Shown here in pieces: positions 25,633 through 37,137 of a stretch of DNA of 64,000 bases. The translations under genes and the position numbers were made by a program. The stretch's first letter is position 1, and every line of letters starts with the position of its first letter. Under the pieces are notes generated by a model that was given only the letters and a program-made list of their open reading frames with translations, searched no databases and was not told the origin of the DNA. The DNA is from Streptomyces sp. NRRL S-646 (GTDB lineage: Bacteria; Actinomycetota; Actinomycetes; Streptomycetales; Streptomycetaceae), in the NCBI RefSeq assembly GCF_000720765.1, contig NZ_JODC01000014.1, positions 62,001 to 126,000 of the forward strand, in the 5' to 3' direction.

Positions 25633-26907
25633 ATGCACCTCGTACGACGCAGCACGGTCCTGGGCGCCGCCGCCCTGGTCGCCACGCTCGCCGGGACGAC
25701 CCTCCCGGCCGCGGCCGTCTCCTCACCCCGGACCTCCCGGGTGAGCACCGCCACCGACGGACACCAGGCCGACGGTGCCTCCTCCGCGCCCGCGATCAGC
25801 GCCGACGGACGGTACGTCGCGTTCGTCTCGGCCGCCGACGACCTGGTCCCGGGCGACCGGAACGGCACGGCCGACGTCTTCGTCAAGGACCTGCGCACCG
25901 GCCGTACCCAGCGGGTCGCCGACGGTCCGGCGAGCGACCCCGCGCTCAGCGGGGACGGCCGCTACGTCGTCTTCGCCACGGCGGCCGCGCTCGCGAAGGA
26001 CGACGACAACGGTGTCGACGACATCTACCTCATCGACCGCCGCACCCACCGCACCGAACGCATCAGCACCGGCCGCCCGACCAGCTGGATGCCCAACTCC
26101 ATGCCCGCGATCAGCGCGGACGGCCGGACCGTCGCCTACGTCACCTCGGCCCCCGACGCCGCCCCGGGCGACACCAACGAGCGGGCCGACGTGATCGTCC
26201 ACGACCGCACGACGGGGAAGAACCAGCTCGTCCAGTACACGACCGCAGGTGTCCTGGCCGACGCCGACGCCCTGTTCCCCTCCCTCAGCGCGGACGGCCG
26301 CTACGTCACCTTCGACACGCCGGCCCTGCTCGACCCCGACCACGCGGACGTCTCCAGGACGAGGCTCGTCTACCTGCGCGACCTGCGCACCCAGACCACG
26401 GAGCTGATCAGCCGGCCGACCGGCTACGCCTACAAGAACTACGCGGACGCGTCGTCGATCAGCGGGAGCGGGCGGCTGGTGGCCTTCGAGTCCGGCCTGT
26501 ACTCGCTGGTGCCCGACGACACCAACAAGGCCGCCGACGTCTTCGTGTACGACCGGGCTGCCCGGACCACCGTCCGCGTCAGCACCGCCGCCGACGGCAC
26601 CCAGGCCGACGGCCCCAGCGGCAGCGTGAGTCTGAGCGCGAACGGCCGCCATGCGGCGTTCACGTCGGCCGCCGACAACCTCGTCCCCGGCGACACCAAC
26701 GGCGTCGCCGACATCTTCCTCAAGGACCTGAAGACCGGCGCCGTGGAGCGCGTGAGCCTGACCGCGGACGGAGGCCAGGCCGACGGCCCCTCCGACGCGG
26801 TCTCCCTGAGCACCACCGGCCGGGCCGCCTTCTCCTCGGCGGCGACGAACCTGGTCCCCGGCGATACCAACTCGGTCGCCGACGTCTTCGTACGCCACCT
26901 GCGGTGA
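25633..26907 (+). CDS. Secreted TolB-like beta-propeller protein (PD40 repeats), copy 2
   Basis: A 424-residue paralogue of the preceding gene. The signal peptide (MHLVRRSTVLGAAALVATLAGTTLPAAA) precedes six or seven propeller blades with SADGRYVAF, SGDGRYVVF, SADGRTVAY, SADGRYVTF and SANGRHAAF. Most blades contain a VPGDxNGxADVFV loop whose repeated acidic residues look like Ca2+-binding. AAGGAACTCAGGGGG precedes the ATG. The pair probably arose by tandem duplication and is co-transcribed. Confidence 0.8.
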   Translation: MHLVRRSTVLGAAALVATLAGTTLPAAAVSSPRTSRVSTATDGHQADGASSAPAISADGRYVAFVSAADDLVPGDRNGTADVFVKDLRTGRTQRVADGPASDPALSGDGRYVVFATAAALAKDDDNGVDDIYLIDRRTHRTERISTGRPTSWMPNSMPAISADGRTVAYVTSAPDAAPGDTNERADVIVHDRTTGKNQLVQYTTAGVLADADALFPSLSADGRYVTFDTPALLDPDHADVSRTRLVYLRDLRTQTTELISRPTGYAYKNYADASSISGSGRLVAFESGLYSLVPDDTNKAADVFVYDRAARTTVRVSTAADGTQADGPSGSVSLSANGRHAAFTSAADNLVPGDTNGVADIFLKDLKTGAVERVSLTADGGQADGPSDAVSLSTTGRAAFSSAATNLVPGDTNSVADVFVRHLR

Positions 26908-26973
26908 TCAGCACAGTGCTCGCATTCTGAGACGGAGGGTGAGCGCGGGGGCGGCTTGTGCCAGACTGCCCCC

Positions 26974-27024
26974 GTGCTCTCGTTCGCCATGATTATTGGC
27001 AGCAGGCGCGCCGGTCCGCAGTGA
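26974..27024 (+). CDS. Possible Ile-Ile leader peptide of cimA attenuator
   Basis: GTG CTC TCG TTC GCC ATG ATT ATT GGC ... TGA encodes MLSFAMIIGSRRAGPQ; the inner ATG at 26989 gives an 11-residue form. Two consecutive ATT codons are notable, since citramalate synthase feeds isoleucine synthesis. No Shine-Dalgarno is visible, so it would have to be leaderless. A strong hairpin starts at the base after the stop, and a terminator follows. Confidence 0.4.
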   Translation: MLSFAMIIGSRRAGPQ

Positions 27025-27051
27025 CCGCCACGTACGACCAGGTACGGGCGG
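27025..27051 (+). promoter_or_regulatory. Hairpin directly after leader-peptide stop
   Basis: CCGCC(A)CGTAC-GACCAG-GTACGGGCGG pairs over 10 bp with one bulged A. Its position, immediately after the leader stop codon, is what a pause or alternative attenuator structure would need. Confidence 0.5.
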
Positions 27052-27079
27052 ACACCGTCGTCCTCGACCCGCGCGCAGA

Positions 27080-27112
27080 CCTCTCGCACCCGCGAGGGGT
27101 TTTTCGCTTTTC
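27080..27112 (+). terminator. Intrinsic terminator upstream of cimA (attenuator candidate)
   Basis: CCTCTCG-CACC-CGCGAGG (one mismatch) is followed by GGTTTTTCGCTTTT, a clear U-rich tail, 114 bp before the cimA start and with no gene between. It either ends the transcript of the beta-propeller genes or attenuates cimA. Confidence 0.65.
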
Positions 27113-27225
27113 TGGCCCACCTCTAGCCGGGAGCGGAGCGCGAGGGATCATTGGGGACGGTGGAGCCGGTCATTCCGGTACAGACCGCGATCCAACGGGA
27201 TCCAACAGCAGGAGCCTTGAACACC

Positions 27226-28830
27226 ATGACCGCAACCAGCGAGCTCGACGATTCGTTCCACGTCTTCGACACCACGCTGCGCGACGGCGCGCAGCGCGAG
27301 GGAATCAACCTCACGGTCGCGGACAAGCTGGCCATCGCACGGCACCTGGACGAGTTCGGCGTGGGCTTCATCGAGGGCGGCTGGCCCGGCGCCAACCCGC
27401 GGGACACCGAGTTCTTCGCCCGCGCCCGGCAGGAGATCGACTTCCGGAACGCCCAGCTCGTCGCCTTCGGCGCCACCCGCCGCGCCGGTGCCAAGGCGAG
27501 CGAGGACCCGCAGGTCAAGGCGCTCCTGGACTCGGGCGCCGAGGTGATCACCCTGGTCGCGAAGTCGCACGACCGGCATGTGGAGCTGGCGCTGCGGACA
27601 ACGCTGGACGAGAACCTGGAGATGGTCCGCGACACGGTCTCGTACCTCCGTGAGCAGGGCCGCCGGGTGTTCGTCGACTGCGAGCACTTCTTCGACGGCT
27701 ACCGCGCCAACCCGGAGTACGCCAAGGCCGTCGTACGGGCCGCCGCCGAGGCCGGGGCGTCCGTGGTGATCCTCTGCGACACCAACGGCGGCATGCTCCC
27801 CGCCCAGGTCCAGGCCGTCGTCTCGACCGTCCTCGCCGACACCGGCGCCCGGCTCGGCATCCACGCCCAGGACGACACCGGCTGCGCGGTCGCCAACACC
27901 CTCGCCGCCGTCGACGCGGGCGCGACCCACGTCCAGTGCACGGCGAACGGCTACGGCGAGCGCGTCGGCAACGCCAACCTCTTCCCGGTCGTCGCGGCCC
28001 TGGAGCTCAAGTACGGCAAGAAGGTCCTGCCCGATGGCGCGCTCCGCGAGATGACCCGGATCTCGCACGCCATCGCCGAGGTCGTGAACCTCACCCCCTC
28101 CACACACCAGCCGTACGTCGGTGTCTCGGCCTTCGCCCACAAGGCCGGCCTGCACGCCTCCGCGATCAAGGTCGACCCCGACCTGTACCAGCACATCGAC
28201 CCCGAACTGGTCGGCAACACCATGCGGATGCTCGTGTCCGACATGGCCGGCCGCGCCTCGATCGAGCTCAAGGGCAAGGAGCTCGGCATCGACCTGGGCG
28301 GCGACCGTGAGCTGGTCGGCCGGGTCGTCGAGCGCGTCAAGGAGCGCGAGCTCAAGGGCTACACCTACGAGGCTGCGGACGCGAGCTTCGAACTGCTCCT
28401 GCGCGCCGAGGTCCAGGGCAAGCCCCTGCGCTACTTCGAGGTCGAGTCCTGGCGCGCCATCGTCGAGGACCGCCCCGACGGCACCCACGCCAACGAGGCC
28501 ACGGTCAAGCTCTACGCCAAGGGCGAGCGCATCGTCGCCACCGCGGAGGGCAACGGCCCGGTCAACGCCCTCGACCGCGCCCTGCGCGTGGCCCTGGAGA
28601 AGATCTATCCCCAGCTGGCCAAGCTCGACCTCGTCGACTACAAGGTCCGCATCCTGGAGGGCGTCCACGGCACACAGTCCACCACCCGTGTCCTGATCTC
28701 CACCTCCGACGGCGGCGGCGAATGGTCCACGGTGGGCGTGGCGGAAAACGTCATCGCAGCATCGTGGCAGGCCCTGGAGGACGCGTACACGTACGGCCTG
28801 CTACGGGCGGGCGTGGAGCCGGCGGAGTAG
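27226..28830 (+). CDS. cimA: Citramalate synthase (2-isopropylmalate synthase family)
   Basis: A 534-residue enzyme condensing pyruvate with acetyl-CoA to (R)-citramalate, an isoleucine route that bypasses threonine. The N-terminal HMGL-like barrel has DTTLRDGAQREG, the metal-binding HAQDDTGCAVAN and NGYGERVGNANL. The C-terminal regulatory LeuA dimer domain (about 410-534) starts near GYTYEAADASFELLL. The aromatic-free substrate pocket and length favour CimA over LeuA, but some annotations call this family 2-isopropylmalate synthase. The ATG at 27226 has CAGGAG upstream. Confidence 0.9.
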   Translation: MTATSELDDSFHVFDTTLRDGAQREGINLTVADKLAIARHLDEFGVGFIEGGWPGANPRDTEFFARARQEIDFRNAQLVAFGATRRAGAKASEDPQVKALLDSGAEVITLVAKSHDRHVELALRTTLDENLEMVRDTVSYLREQGRRVFVDCEHFFDGYRANPEYAKAVVRAAAEAGASVVILCDTNGGMLPAQVQAVVSTVLADTGARLGIHAQDDTGCAVANTLAAVDAGATHVQCTANGYGERVGNANLFPVVAALELKYGKKVLPDGALREMTRISHAIAEVVNLTPSTHQPYVGVSAFAHKAGLHASAIKVDPDLYQHIDPELVGNTMRMLVSDMAGRASIELKGKELGIDLGGDRELVGRVVERVKERELKGYTYEAADASFELLLRAEVQGKPLRYFEVESWRAIVEDRPDGTHANEATVKLYAKGERIVATAEGNGPVNALDRALRVALEKIYPQLAKLDLVDYKVRILEGVHGTQSTTRVLISTSDGGGEWSTVGVAENVIAASWQALEDAYTYGLLRAGVEPAE

Positions 28831-28850
28831 CCAAATCCTGGGGGCTGGCC

Positions 28851-29000
28851 CCAAATCCAGCCTCTCCGGCGTTTGAGGAGCGCGGATCTGGGGGCTGGCC
28901 CCAAATCCAGCCTCTCCGGCGTTTGAGGAGCGCGGATCTGGGGGCAGGCCCCAAATCCAGCCCCTCCGGCGTTTGAGGAGCGGGGGTCCGGGGGCCGGCC
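28851..29000. repeat. Three tandem 50-bp repeats (reverse-oriented intergenic element)
   Basis: Three head-to-tail units of exactly 50 bp start at 28851, 28901 and 28951. Each begins CCAAATCCAG, continues CCTCTCCGGCGTTTGAGGAG and ends CTGGGGGCTGG; the third is degenerate at its end. The CCGGCGTTTGAGGA core is the reverse complement of the core in the 73-bp repeats at 835 and 18011. They lie between cimA and the convergent GH30 gene and probably fold as terminator hairpins. Confidence 0.85.
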
Positions 29001-29049
29001 CCCGGTACGGGACGGGTAGGGGCGGCGGGGGCGAAAAACCCGGCCGCGC

Positions 29050-30915
29050 CTACTGCAAGTGCCACTTCTGGTTGGCGGCCCCCGTACACGACCAGATCTG
29101 CACCCGCGCCCCGTTCACCGACGAGTTGTCCGTGACATCAAGGCACTTGTTCGCCGCCACATCCACGACATCCCCCGTCGAGGCGTCGTACGCCCACCGC
29201 TGCGCCCCACTCCCATTGCAGTCGTACAACTGCACCTTCGCCCCATCGGCAGTCGAACCCGAGGTCACGTCAAGGCACTTGCCGAGCGCCCGGACCGAAC
29301 CGTCCGCTTGGACCGCCCACTGCTGCGCGGCCGACCCGTTGCAGTCGTAGAGCTGCACCGCCGTACCGTTCGCACTCGAACCGCCCGCCACATCAAGGCA
29401 CTTGCCCGCAAGCCCGACGAACGCCCCCGACTGCGCGCCCCCGCCGGACTGCGTACCCGACCAGGTGAACGTCGCCGACGTCCGGCCCGGCAGTGAGTAA
29501 GTCGCGTGCTGTGAGCCCCAGTTGATGGTCACCGTCCTGGCCGCCGACGCGTCGTTGTAGGCGATCAGGGCCTTCGAACCGTCCGGATTGCGCCAGGCCA
29601 CGTTCGGCACGGCCGTGGACGCCGTCGAAGCGATCCGCTGGGCCCCCGGGCGGACGAACTTCGTCAGGTGGCCCATCGTGTAGTACTCGACCGTGTAGTC
29701 GACGGTCCCGCTCGCCCCGTCCCCGTTGTGCACGGTGATCAGTCCGGTACAGGTCCCGCACCCGCCGTTGTGCGGGCCCATGTTCTGGTCCACCGCCAGC
29801 GACCACTTGGTCACGGACTTCGCCCAGTTCCGCGTGTAGTCCACGATGTTGAGCATGTCCTCGCGCTGCTGGTCGGCGATCCAGGTGCCGCCCGAGTGCT
29901 CGGTGCCGAAAGCGTCCAGCGAGGGGTACTGGTTGTGCACCGACGTCTGTTTGCCGACGTCACCGCCGTAACCGTGCCAGGCGATCCCGCCGAAGTTGGG
30001 GTGGTTGCGGATCGTCGAGTCGTCCACGGACGCGGCCGCGTAGGAGTCGTACACGTCCCAGTTCCAGTCGTGCGCCAGCACCTTCGTCGACAGACCGGCC
30101 GACTGTAGTTTCGGCAGCAGCTCGTTCTTCAGGAAGTACGCGAGGCCGCTCGCGTTCCAGCTCATCGACGGGTAGCCGGAGCAGCAGGTGGGCTCGTTCT
30201 GCGGGGTCACGTACGAGACGTCGACGCCCTGGTCCCTGTACGCCTGGAGGTACTTCACGAAGTAGGTGGCGTACGCCCCGTAGTCCTCCGCCTTCAGCCA
30301 GCCGCCGTTGAGCGAGCCGCTGTCCTTCATCCAGGCCGGGGCCGTCCATGGCGAGGCCATGACAGTCAGAGAGGGGTTGAGCTGGAGGGCCTGCTTCGTC
30401 AGCGGCACGACGTCCGCGAGGTCGTGCGCGATGGAGAAGCTGTTCAGGTTCGGGTCCGTCTGCCCGGCCGGCACGTCGTCGTACGTGTAGCCGTACCGCG
30501 CCAGGTCCGAGGCGCCCATCGGATTGCGCAGGAACGACAGCCCGATCCCGTCCGTCGGTGAGAACAGCTTCCGCATGGTCGCGTCCCGTGTGGCCTGCGA
30601 GAGGGCCCCGCTGGAGTTCATCAGCCAGGCCGCGGTGTCCGTGAAGGAGGCACCGCCGCCGGTGAAGGTCTGGTACCGGGTGTTCTCGTCGACGGTGATG
30701 TTCTCGCCGCCGCCCCCGGTGCCGGACTGGAAGGCGAACGGTGTCTGGGGCTGGAGGCCGCGCGTCACATGACGTCCGGCGGAGTCGTCGGTGGTGGTGA
30801 GCCAGGCGGTGACCTGCTCACCGGCGGCGTGTGCGGGGGTCGTGGCCGCGGTGATGCCGGCCGTGGAGAGGAGTCCGGCCAGCAGTAGCCGGACCGTGCG
30901 GGGGGTTCTCCTCAT
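29050..30915 (-). CDS. Secreted glycoside hydrolase family 30 with ricin-type lectin domain
   Basis: A 621-residue exported glycosidase. A signal peptide (to about AHA, residue 30) is followed by a GH30 barrel with acid/base Glu in TPQNEPTCCSGYP and nucleophile Glu in FGTEHSGG, and the side beta-domain (YTMGHLTKFVRPGAQRI). The C-terminal about 125 residues are a ricin B lectin with three repeats, each with GKCLDV and a QxW-like ending. GH30 enzymes of this type act on beta-1,6-glucan or glucosylceramide-like substrates. Divergent from the GH3 beta-glucosidase, suggesting concerted breakdown of a fungal or plant glucan. Confidence 0.88.
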   Translation of the reverse strand: MRRTPRTVRLLLAGLLSTAGITAATTPAHAAGEQVTAWLTTTDDSAGRHVTRGLQPQTPFAFQSGTGGGGENITVDENTRYQTFTGGGASFTDTAAWLMNSSGALSQATRDATMRKLFSPTDGIGLSFLRNPMGASDLARYGYTYDDVPAGQTDPNLNSFSIAHDLADVVPLTKQALQLNPSLTVMASPWTAPAWMKDSGSLNGGWLKAEDYGAYATYFVKYLQAYRDQGVDVSYVTPQNEPTCCSGYPSMSWNASGLAYFLKNELLPKLQSAGLSTKVLAHDWNWDVYDSYAAASVDDSTIRNHPNFGGIAWHGYGGDVGKQTSVHNQYPSLDAFGTEHSGGTWIADQQREDMLNIVDYTRNWAKSVTKWSLAVDQNMGPHNGGCGTCTGLITVHNGDGASGTVDYTVEYYTMGHLTKFVRPGAQRIASTASTAVPNVAWRNPDGSKALIAYNDASAARTVTINWGSQHATYSLPGRTSATFTWSGTQSGGGAQSGAFVGLAGKCLDVAGGSSANGTAVQLYDCNGSAAQQWAVQADGSVRALGKCLDVTSGSTADGAKVQLYDCNGSGAQRWAYDASTGDVVDVAANKCLDVTDNSSVNGARVQIWSCTGAANQKWHLQ

Positions 30916-30952
30916 GCTGCCTCGCCCTTCCTGAAATGTCTGACGTGACGTC

Positions 30953-30982
30953 TTGACGGTCCTGTGGGTCGTTAGTTAACTC
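30953..30982 (+). promoter_or_regulatory. Promoter of GH3 gene with palindromic centre
   Basis: TTGACG (30953-30958), a 17-nt spacer and TTAACT form a plausible promoter. The -10 lies in GTTAGTTAACTCAC, a small palindrome that could bind a sugar-responsive regulator serving both divergent glycosidase genes. Confidence 0.45.
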
Positions 30983-31031
30983 ACGTCGTGATCTAAGTCA
31001 TGAGTGAACCACGAGAGTCGAGGGATGGTCC

Positions 31032-34064
<3,033 letters not shown>

Positions 34065-34121
34065 GGTGGACGCCACCTGAAAGGATGACCAGTTTTGGGA
34101 GGCTTCGGGTAGCTTCGAACC

Positions 34122-35495
34122 ATGAAGGCCGTCGTACGGACCCGAAGCCTCCCGGGGCTGCTCCTGGCCCTGCTGCTCGCCGCCCTGACCGTAGTGTCGG
34201 CGGGCTCCCCGCCGGCCTCCGCCGCCACGAGCGTCTCGACGATCGCCGAGGCCCTGCGCAAGAGCCCGGTCTATGTCGACCCGGCTGCAGGGGCCCAGCT
34301 GTCCTCCGCCGACGCGCACGCCCTCGCCGAACGGATCAAGGACGCCGACAAGCCGCTCTTCATCGCGGTCCTCCCGGCCGGCTACCCCACGACGGACCTC
34401 TTCCGGAACCTCCGCACCACCACCGGCATCACGGGCCTGTACGCGATCCGCCTCGGCGACCGCTTCGACGCCAGGGCCGACTCCTCCGTCCTGCCGCGCA
34501 CCGCCGTACAGAACCTCGTCACGAGTGTCCAGGGCGAAAAGAACGCCAAGACCCAGCTGACCGATTTCACCAACAGCGCCCTCACCAACATGGGCGGCTC
34601 CGCCCCGTCGAGCTGGGGCTCCTCCTCCGGTGGCGGCGGGGTGTCGTACACCGCGCTGATCACCGCGGGCGCGGTGCTGGTGGCGGGCGGCGCGGGTGCC
34701 TTCATGCTGGTACGACGGGGCCGGCGTCGCAGGGCCGAGGAGCAGCGGGCGGCGCTGGACCGGCTGCGCGTCGTGGTCGACGAGGACATCACGGCCTTCG
34801 GTGAGGAGCTGGACCGCCTCGACTTCCATCCGGCGGAGGCGGGTGCCGACGACGCCATGCGCGCCGACTACGAACGTGCGCTGGACGCCTACGAGCGGGC
34901 GAAGTCGGCCATGGCCGAGGCCCGTAAGCCCGAGGACGTGCGCGCCGTGACCCAGGCCCTGGAGGACGGCCGCTTCTCGCTGGCCCTGCTCGCCGCCCGC
35001 CGCGAGCGCCGCCCTCTGCCCGAACGCCGGCCGCCCTGCTTCTTCGACCCGCGCCACGGCCCGTCCGTCGCCGACGCCGACTGGACACCCCCGGGCGGCG
35101 CTCCGCGCGAGGTCCCCGTCTGCGCGGCCGACGCCACCCGCCTGGCCGACGGCCGCGACCCCGTCGTCCGCGAGGTCGACACCGACCAGGGCCGCCGCCC
35201 GTACTGGGACGCGGGCCCGGCCTACGGCCCCTGGGCGGGCGGCTACTTCGGCGGCGGCCTGCTGCCCGGCCTGCTCGTCGGCACCCTGCTGGGCAGCATG
35301 ATGGCGACCCCGTCGTACGCGGCCGACTACGGCTCGGGCTATGGCGACTTCGGCGCGTACGGCAACGGTGGCTACGACGGCGGCGACGTCTCGGGGGCCG
35401 ACTTCGACCCAGGGGACTTCGGCGGGGGGTTCGGGGACGGAGGGGGCTTCGGCGGGGACGGGGGTGGGGGAGGGGACTTCGGCGGAGGGTTCTGA
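34122..35495 (+). CDS. Membrane protein with TPM-like extracellular domain and Gly-rich C-terminus
   Basis: A 457-residue protein. The signal peptide (to about residue 34) precedes an extracytoplasmic domain with a TPM-like look (ALRKSPVYVDPAAGAQLS, DKPLFIAVLP, GLYAIRLGDRF). One transmembrane helix follows (ALITAGAVLVAGGAGAFML, about 185-205), then a cytoplasmic helical part and a C-terminal tail of about 65 residues rich in Gly, Asp, Phe and Tyr (GYGDFGAYGNGG, GGGFGDGGGF). The tail is low-complexity and may phase-separate or bind. TAGCTT lies 6 nt before the ATG with no Shine-Dalgarno, suggesting a leaderless mRNA. Function unknown. Confidence 0.7.
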   Translation: MKAVVRTRSLPGLLLALLLAALTVVSAGSPPASAATSVSTIAEALRKSPVYVDPAAGAQLSSADAHALAERIKDADKPLFIAVLPAGYPTTDLFRNLRTTTGITGLYAIRLGDRFDARADSSVLPRTAVQNLVTSVQGEKNAKTQLTDFTNSALTNMGGSAPSSWGSSSGGGGVSYTALITAGAVLVAGGAGAFMLVRRGRRRRAEEQRAALDRLRVVVDEDITAFGEELDRLDFHPAEAGADDAMRADYERALDAYERAKSAMAEARKPEDVRAVTQALEDGRFSLALLAARRERRPLPERRPPCFFDPRHGPSVADADWTPPGGAPREVPVCAADATRLADGRDPVVREVDTDQGRRPYWDAGPAYGPWAGGYFGGGLLPGLLVGTLLGSMMATPSYAADYGSGYGDFGAYGNGGYDGGDVSGADFDPGDFGGGFGDGGGFGGDGGGGGDFGGGF

Positions 35496-35519
35496 GCGGG
35501 CGGACCGTGGGGCGGCGGA

Positions 35520-35969
35520 TCAGTCGTCCCCTCCCGGCCCCGCAACCTCCGCGTTCGCCAGGCGCTCCATCACCTGCGCCGCCAGCGCGAGTACCCCCCG
35601 CTCCGTCTCGCTCAGCGTCCCCAGGGCCTTGGCCAGCCACGCGTCGCGCTCTGCCATGTCCCGCTCCAGCGCGCCGCGCCCCTCCTCGGTCAGGGAGAGC
35701 ACGGACTGCCGCCGGTCCACTGTGCCCGGCTCGCGCACGATCAGGCCCTCCGCCTCCAACTCCGCGAAGACCCGCGTCAGCGACTGCGGCCGCTGCCGCT
35801 CGGCCGCCGCGACCTCGCCGGGCGTGCACGGACCGTGCCGACGCAGATGGCCGAGCACCGTCAGCTGGTTCGGGCTGAGGCTCCCGGCCCCCCGCTCCTG
35901 ACGCAGCCGACGGTTGAACCGGAGGACGCCACCACGGATGCGGGCGGCTTCGGGGAGGAGGTGGTCCAT
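35520..35969 (-). CDS. MarR family transcriptional regulator
   Basis: A 149-residue winged-helix regulator: LTVLGHLRRHGPCTPGEVAAAERQRPQSLTRVFAELEAEGLIVRE forms the DNA-binding region, with the wing DRRQSVLSLTEEG. It is divergent from the FUSC membrane protein, so it probably represses that exporter. An inverted repeat TATCC-TCGG-GGATA lies 11 bp upstream of its start codon. Confidence 0.88.
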   Translation of the reverse strand: MDHLLPEAARIRGGVLRFNRRLRQERGAGSLSPNQLTVLGHLRRHGPCTPGEVAAAERQRPQSLTRVFAELEAEGLIVREPGTVDRRQSVLSLTEEGRGALERDMAERDAWLAKALGTLSETERGVLALAAQVMERLANAEVAGPGGDD

Positions 35970-35978
35970 AGCAGAGAT

Positions 35979-36039
35979 CGTATCCTCGGGGATAATACGC
36001 GAATACTTACTACCTTCGATGTCCAGGCCTCAGTAATCT
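35979..36039. promoter_or_regulatory. MarR/FUSC divergent control region
   Basis: TATCC-TCGG-GGATA (35981-35994) lies inside CGTATCC...GGATAATACG, a likely MarR operator. TAATCT (36034-36039) lies 6 nt before the GTG of the FUSC gene, giving a leaderless promoter signature. Confidence 0.5.
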
Positions 36040-36045
36040 GGGGAT

Positions 36046-37128
36046 GTGACCGCCAAACTAATACGCAACGCGTACGAAGCGGTGCTGACCATGACCGCCG
36101 TGCTGCTCTGCTGGGCCGCCACCCTGGTGCTGGAGGGTGCCGTCGGACTGCACACCGATGTGCTCGTCCTCGCGGTCTCCCTGACCCTCAGCCTCTCCGC
36201 CACGCAGCGCACCGCCGACACCCGCCGCCGTCTCATCTCACTGGCGCTGCTGCCCGCAACAGCCGGCGTCTCGATCTTCGTCGGCCGGCTGATCGCATCT
36301 CATTACGCGCTCGGCGCCACCGTCTACACGGTGTGGATGGCCCTGGCCATCTGGATCCGCCGCTACGGCCCCACCGCCACCAAGATCGGCACCCTGCTCG
36401 CCCTGCCGCTGGTCGCCCTCCTCGTCCTCCCCGGCCCCGCGCTGCCGCGCGAGGCGCAGAGGGGGCTGGTGACCTGGGGCTGGTCGGCGGTGGTCGGCGC
36501 GCTGGCGTGCGGGTTCGTGTGGCTGGTGCAGGGTGTGGGGGACCGGTTCGGGCCGTGGTCCGCGGAGCCGGCCCCCGAGCCGCCGCGCCGGCCCTCCCGT
36601 CTCCACCCCCGCCCCAGCACCCGCATGGCCCTGCAGATGGCGGCCGCGATCGCCGCCGCCTTCGTCCTCGGCACCGTCCTCTTCGACCACCACTGGCCCT
36701 GGGTCGTCCTCACCGCGTACGTTGCCGCGAGCGGCAACCGCGGCCGGAACGACGTACTGCGCAAGGGAGTCGAACGCCTCGTCGGCGCCTGCCTCGGCAC
36801 GCTGCTCGCGGTCGCCGTGGCGGCGGCCGGCGTCACCGGGCATGCCTCCGTGGCGCTGATGTTCGCCGTCCTGACCGTCGCGCTGTGGCTGCGCCCCCTC
36901 AACTACGCCTTCTGGGCCGCCGGTATGACCTGCGCCCTCTCCCTCGTCCTCGGCTACTTCGGCCAGGACGCGCAGAGCCTGCTGCCGACCCGGCTGGAGG
37001 GGATCGTCGTCGGCGCTGTGCTGTCGGTGGTGTCGGCCTGGTGGCTGCTGCCGGTGCGGCGCAGGCCGGACGGCGACGGCGGAAAAAGCGGCGCCCGTCC
37101 GATAGGCATCGGCGTGCCCGGCTCCTAG
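36046..37128 (+). CDS. FUSC family membrane protein (putative aromatic compound exporter)
   Basis: A 360-residue polytopic membrane protein with two sets of hydrophobic helices (about residues 15-150 and 200-335) separated by a Pro-rich linker. The second set contains the FUSC signature RGRNDVLRKGVERLVGACLGTLLA. The family includes fusaric acid and p-hydroxybenzoate exporters. With the divergent MarR repressor this looks like an inducible efflux system for an aromatic acid; the substrate is not known. The GTG start is probably leaderless. Confidence 0.82.
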   Translation: MTAKLIRNAYEAVLTMTAVLLCWAATLVLEGAVGLHTDVLVLAVSLTLSLSATQRTADTRRRLISLALLPATAGVSIFVGRLIASHYALGATVYTVWMALAIWIRRYGPTATKIGTLLALPLVALLVLPGPALPREAQRGLVTWGWSAVVGALACGFVWLVQGVGDRFGPWSAEPAPEPPRRPSRLHPRPSTRMALQMAAAIAAAFVLGTVLFDHHWPWVVLTAYVAASGNRGRNDVLRKGVERLVGACLGTLLAVAVAAAGVTGHASVALMFAVLTVALWLRPLNYAFWAAGMTCALSLVLGYFGQDAQSLLPTRLEGIVVGAVLSVVSAWWLLPVRRRPDGDGGKSGARPIGIGVPGS

Positions 37129-37137
37129 GCTCAGGAC

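Noticed and set aside
28851..29000. Possible CRISPR array (regular 50-bp periodicity)
   Set aside because: The units are contiguous with no unique spacers and match the intergenic hairpin element, so it is a simple tandem repeat.
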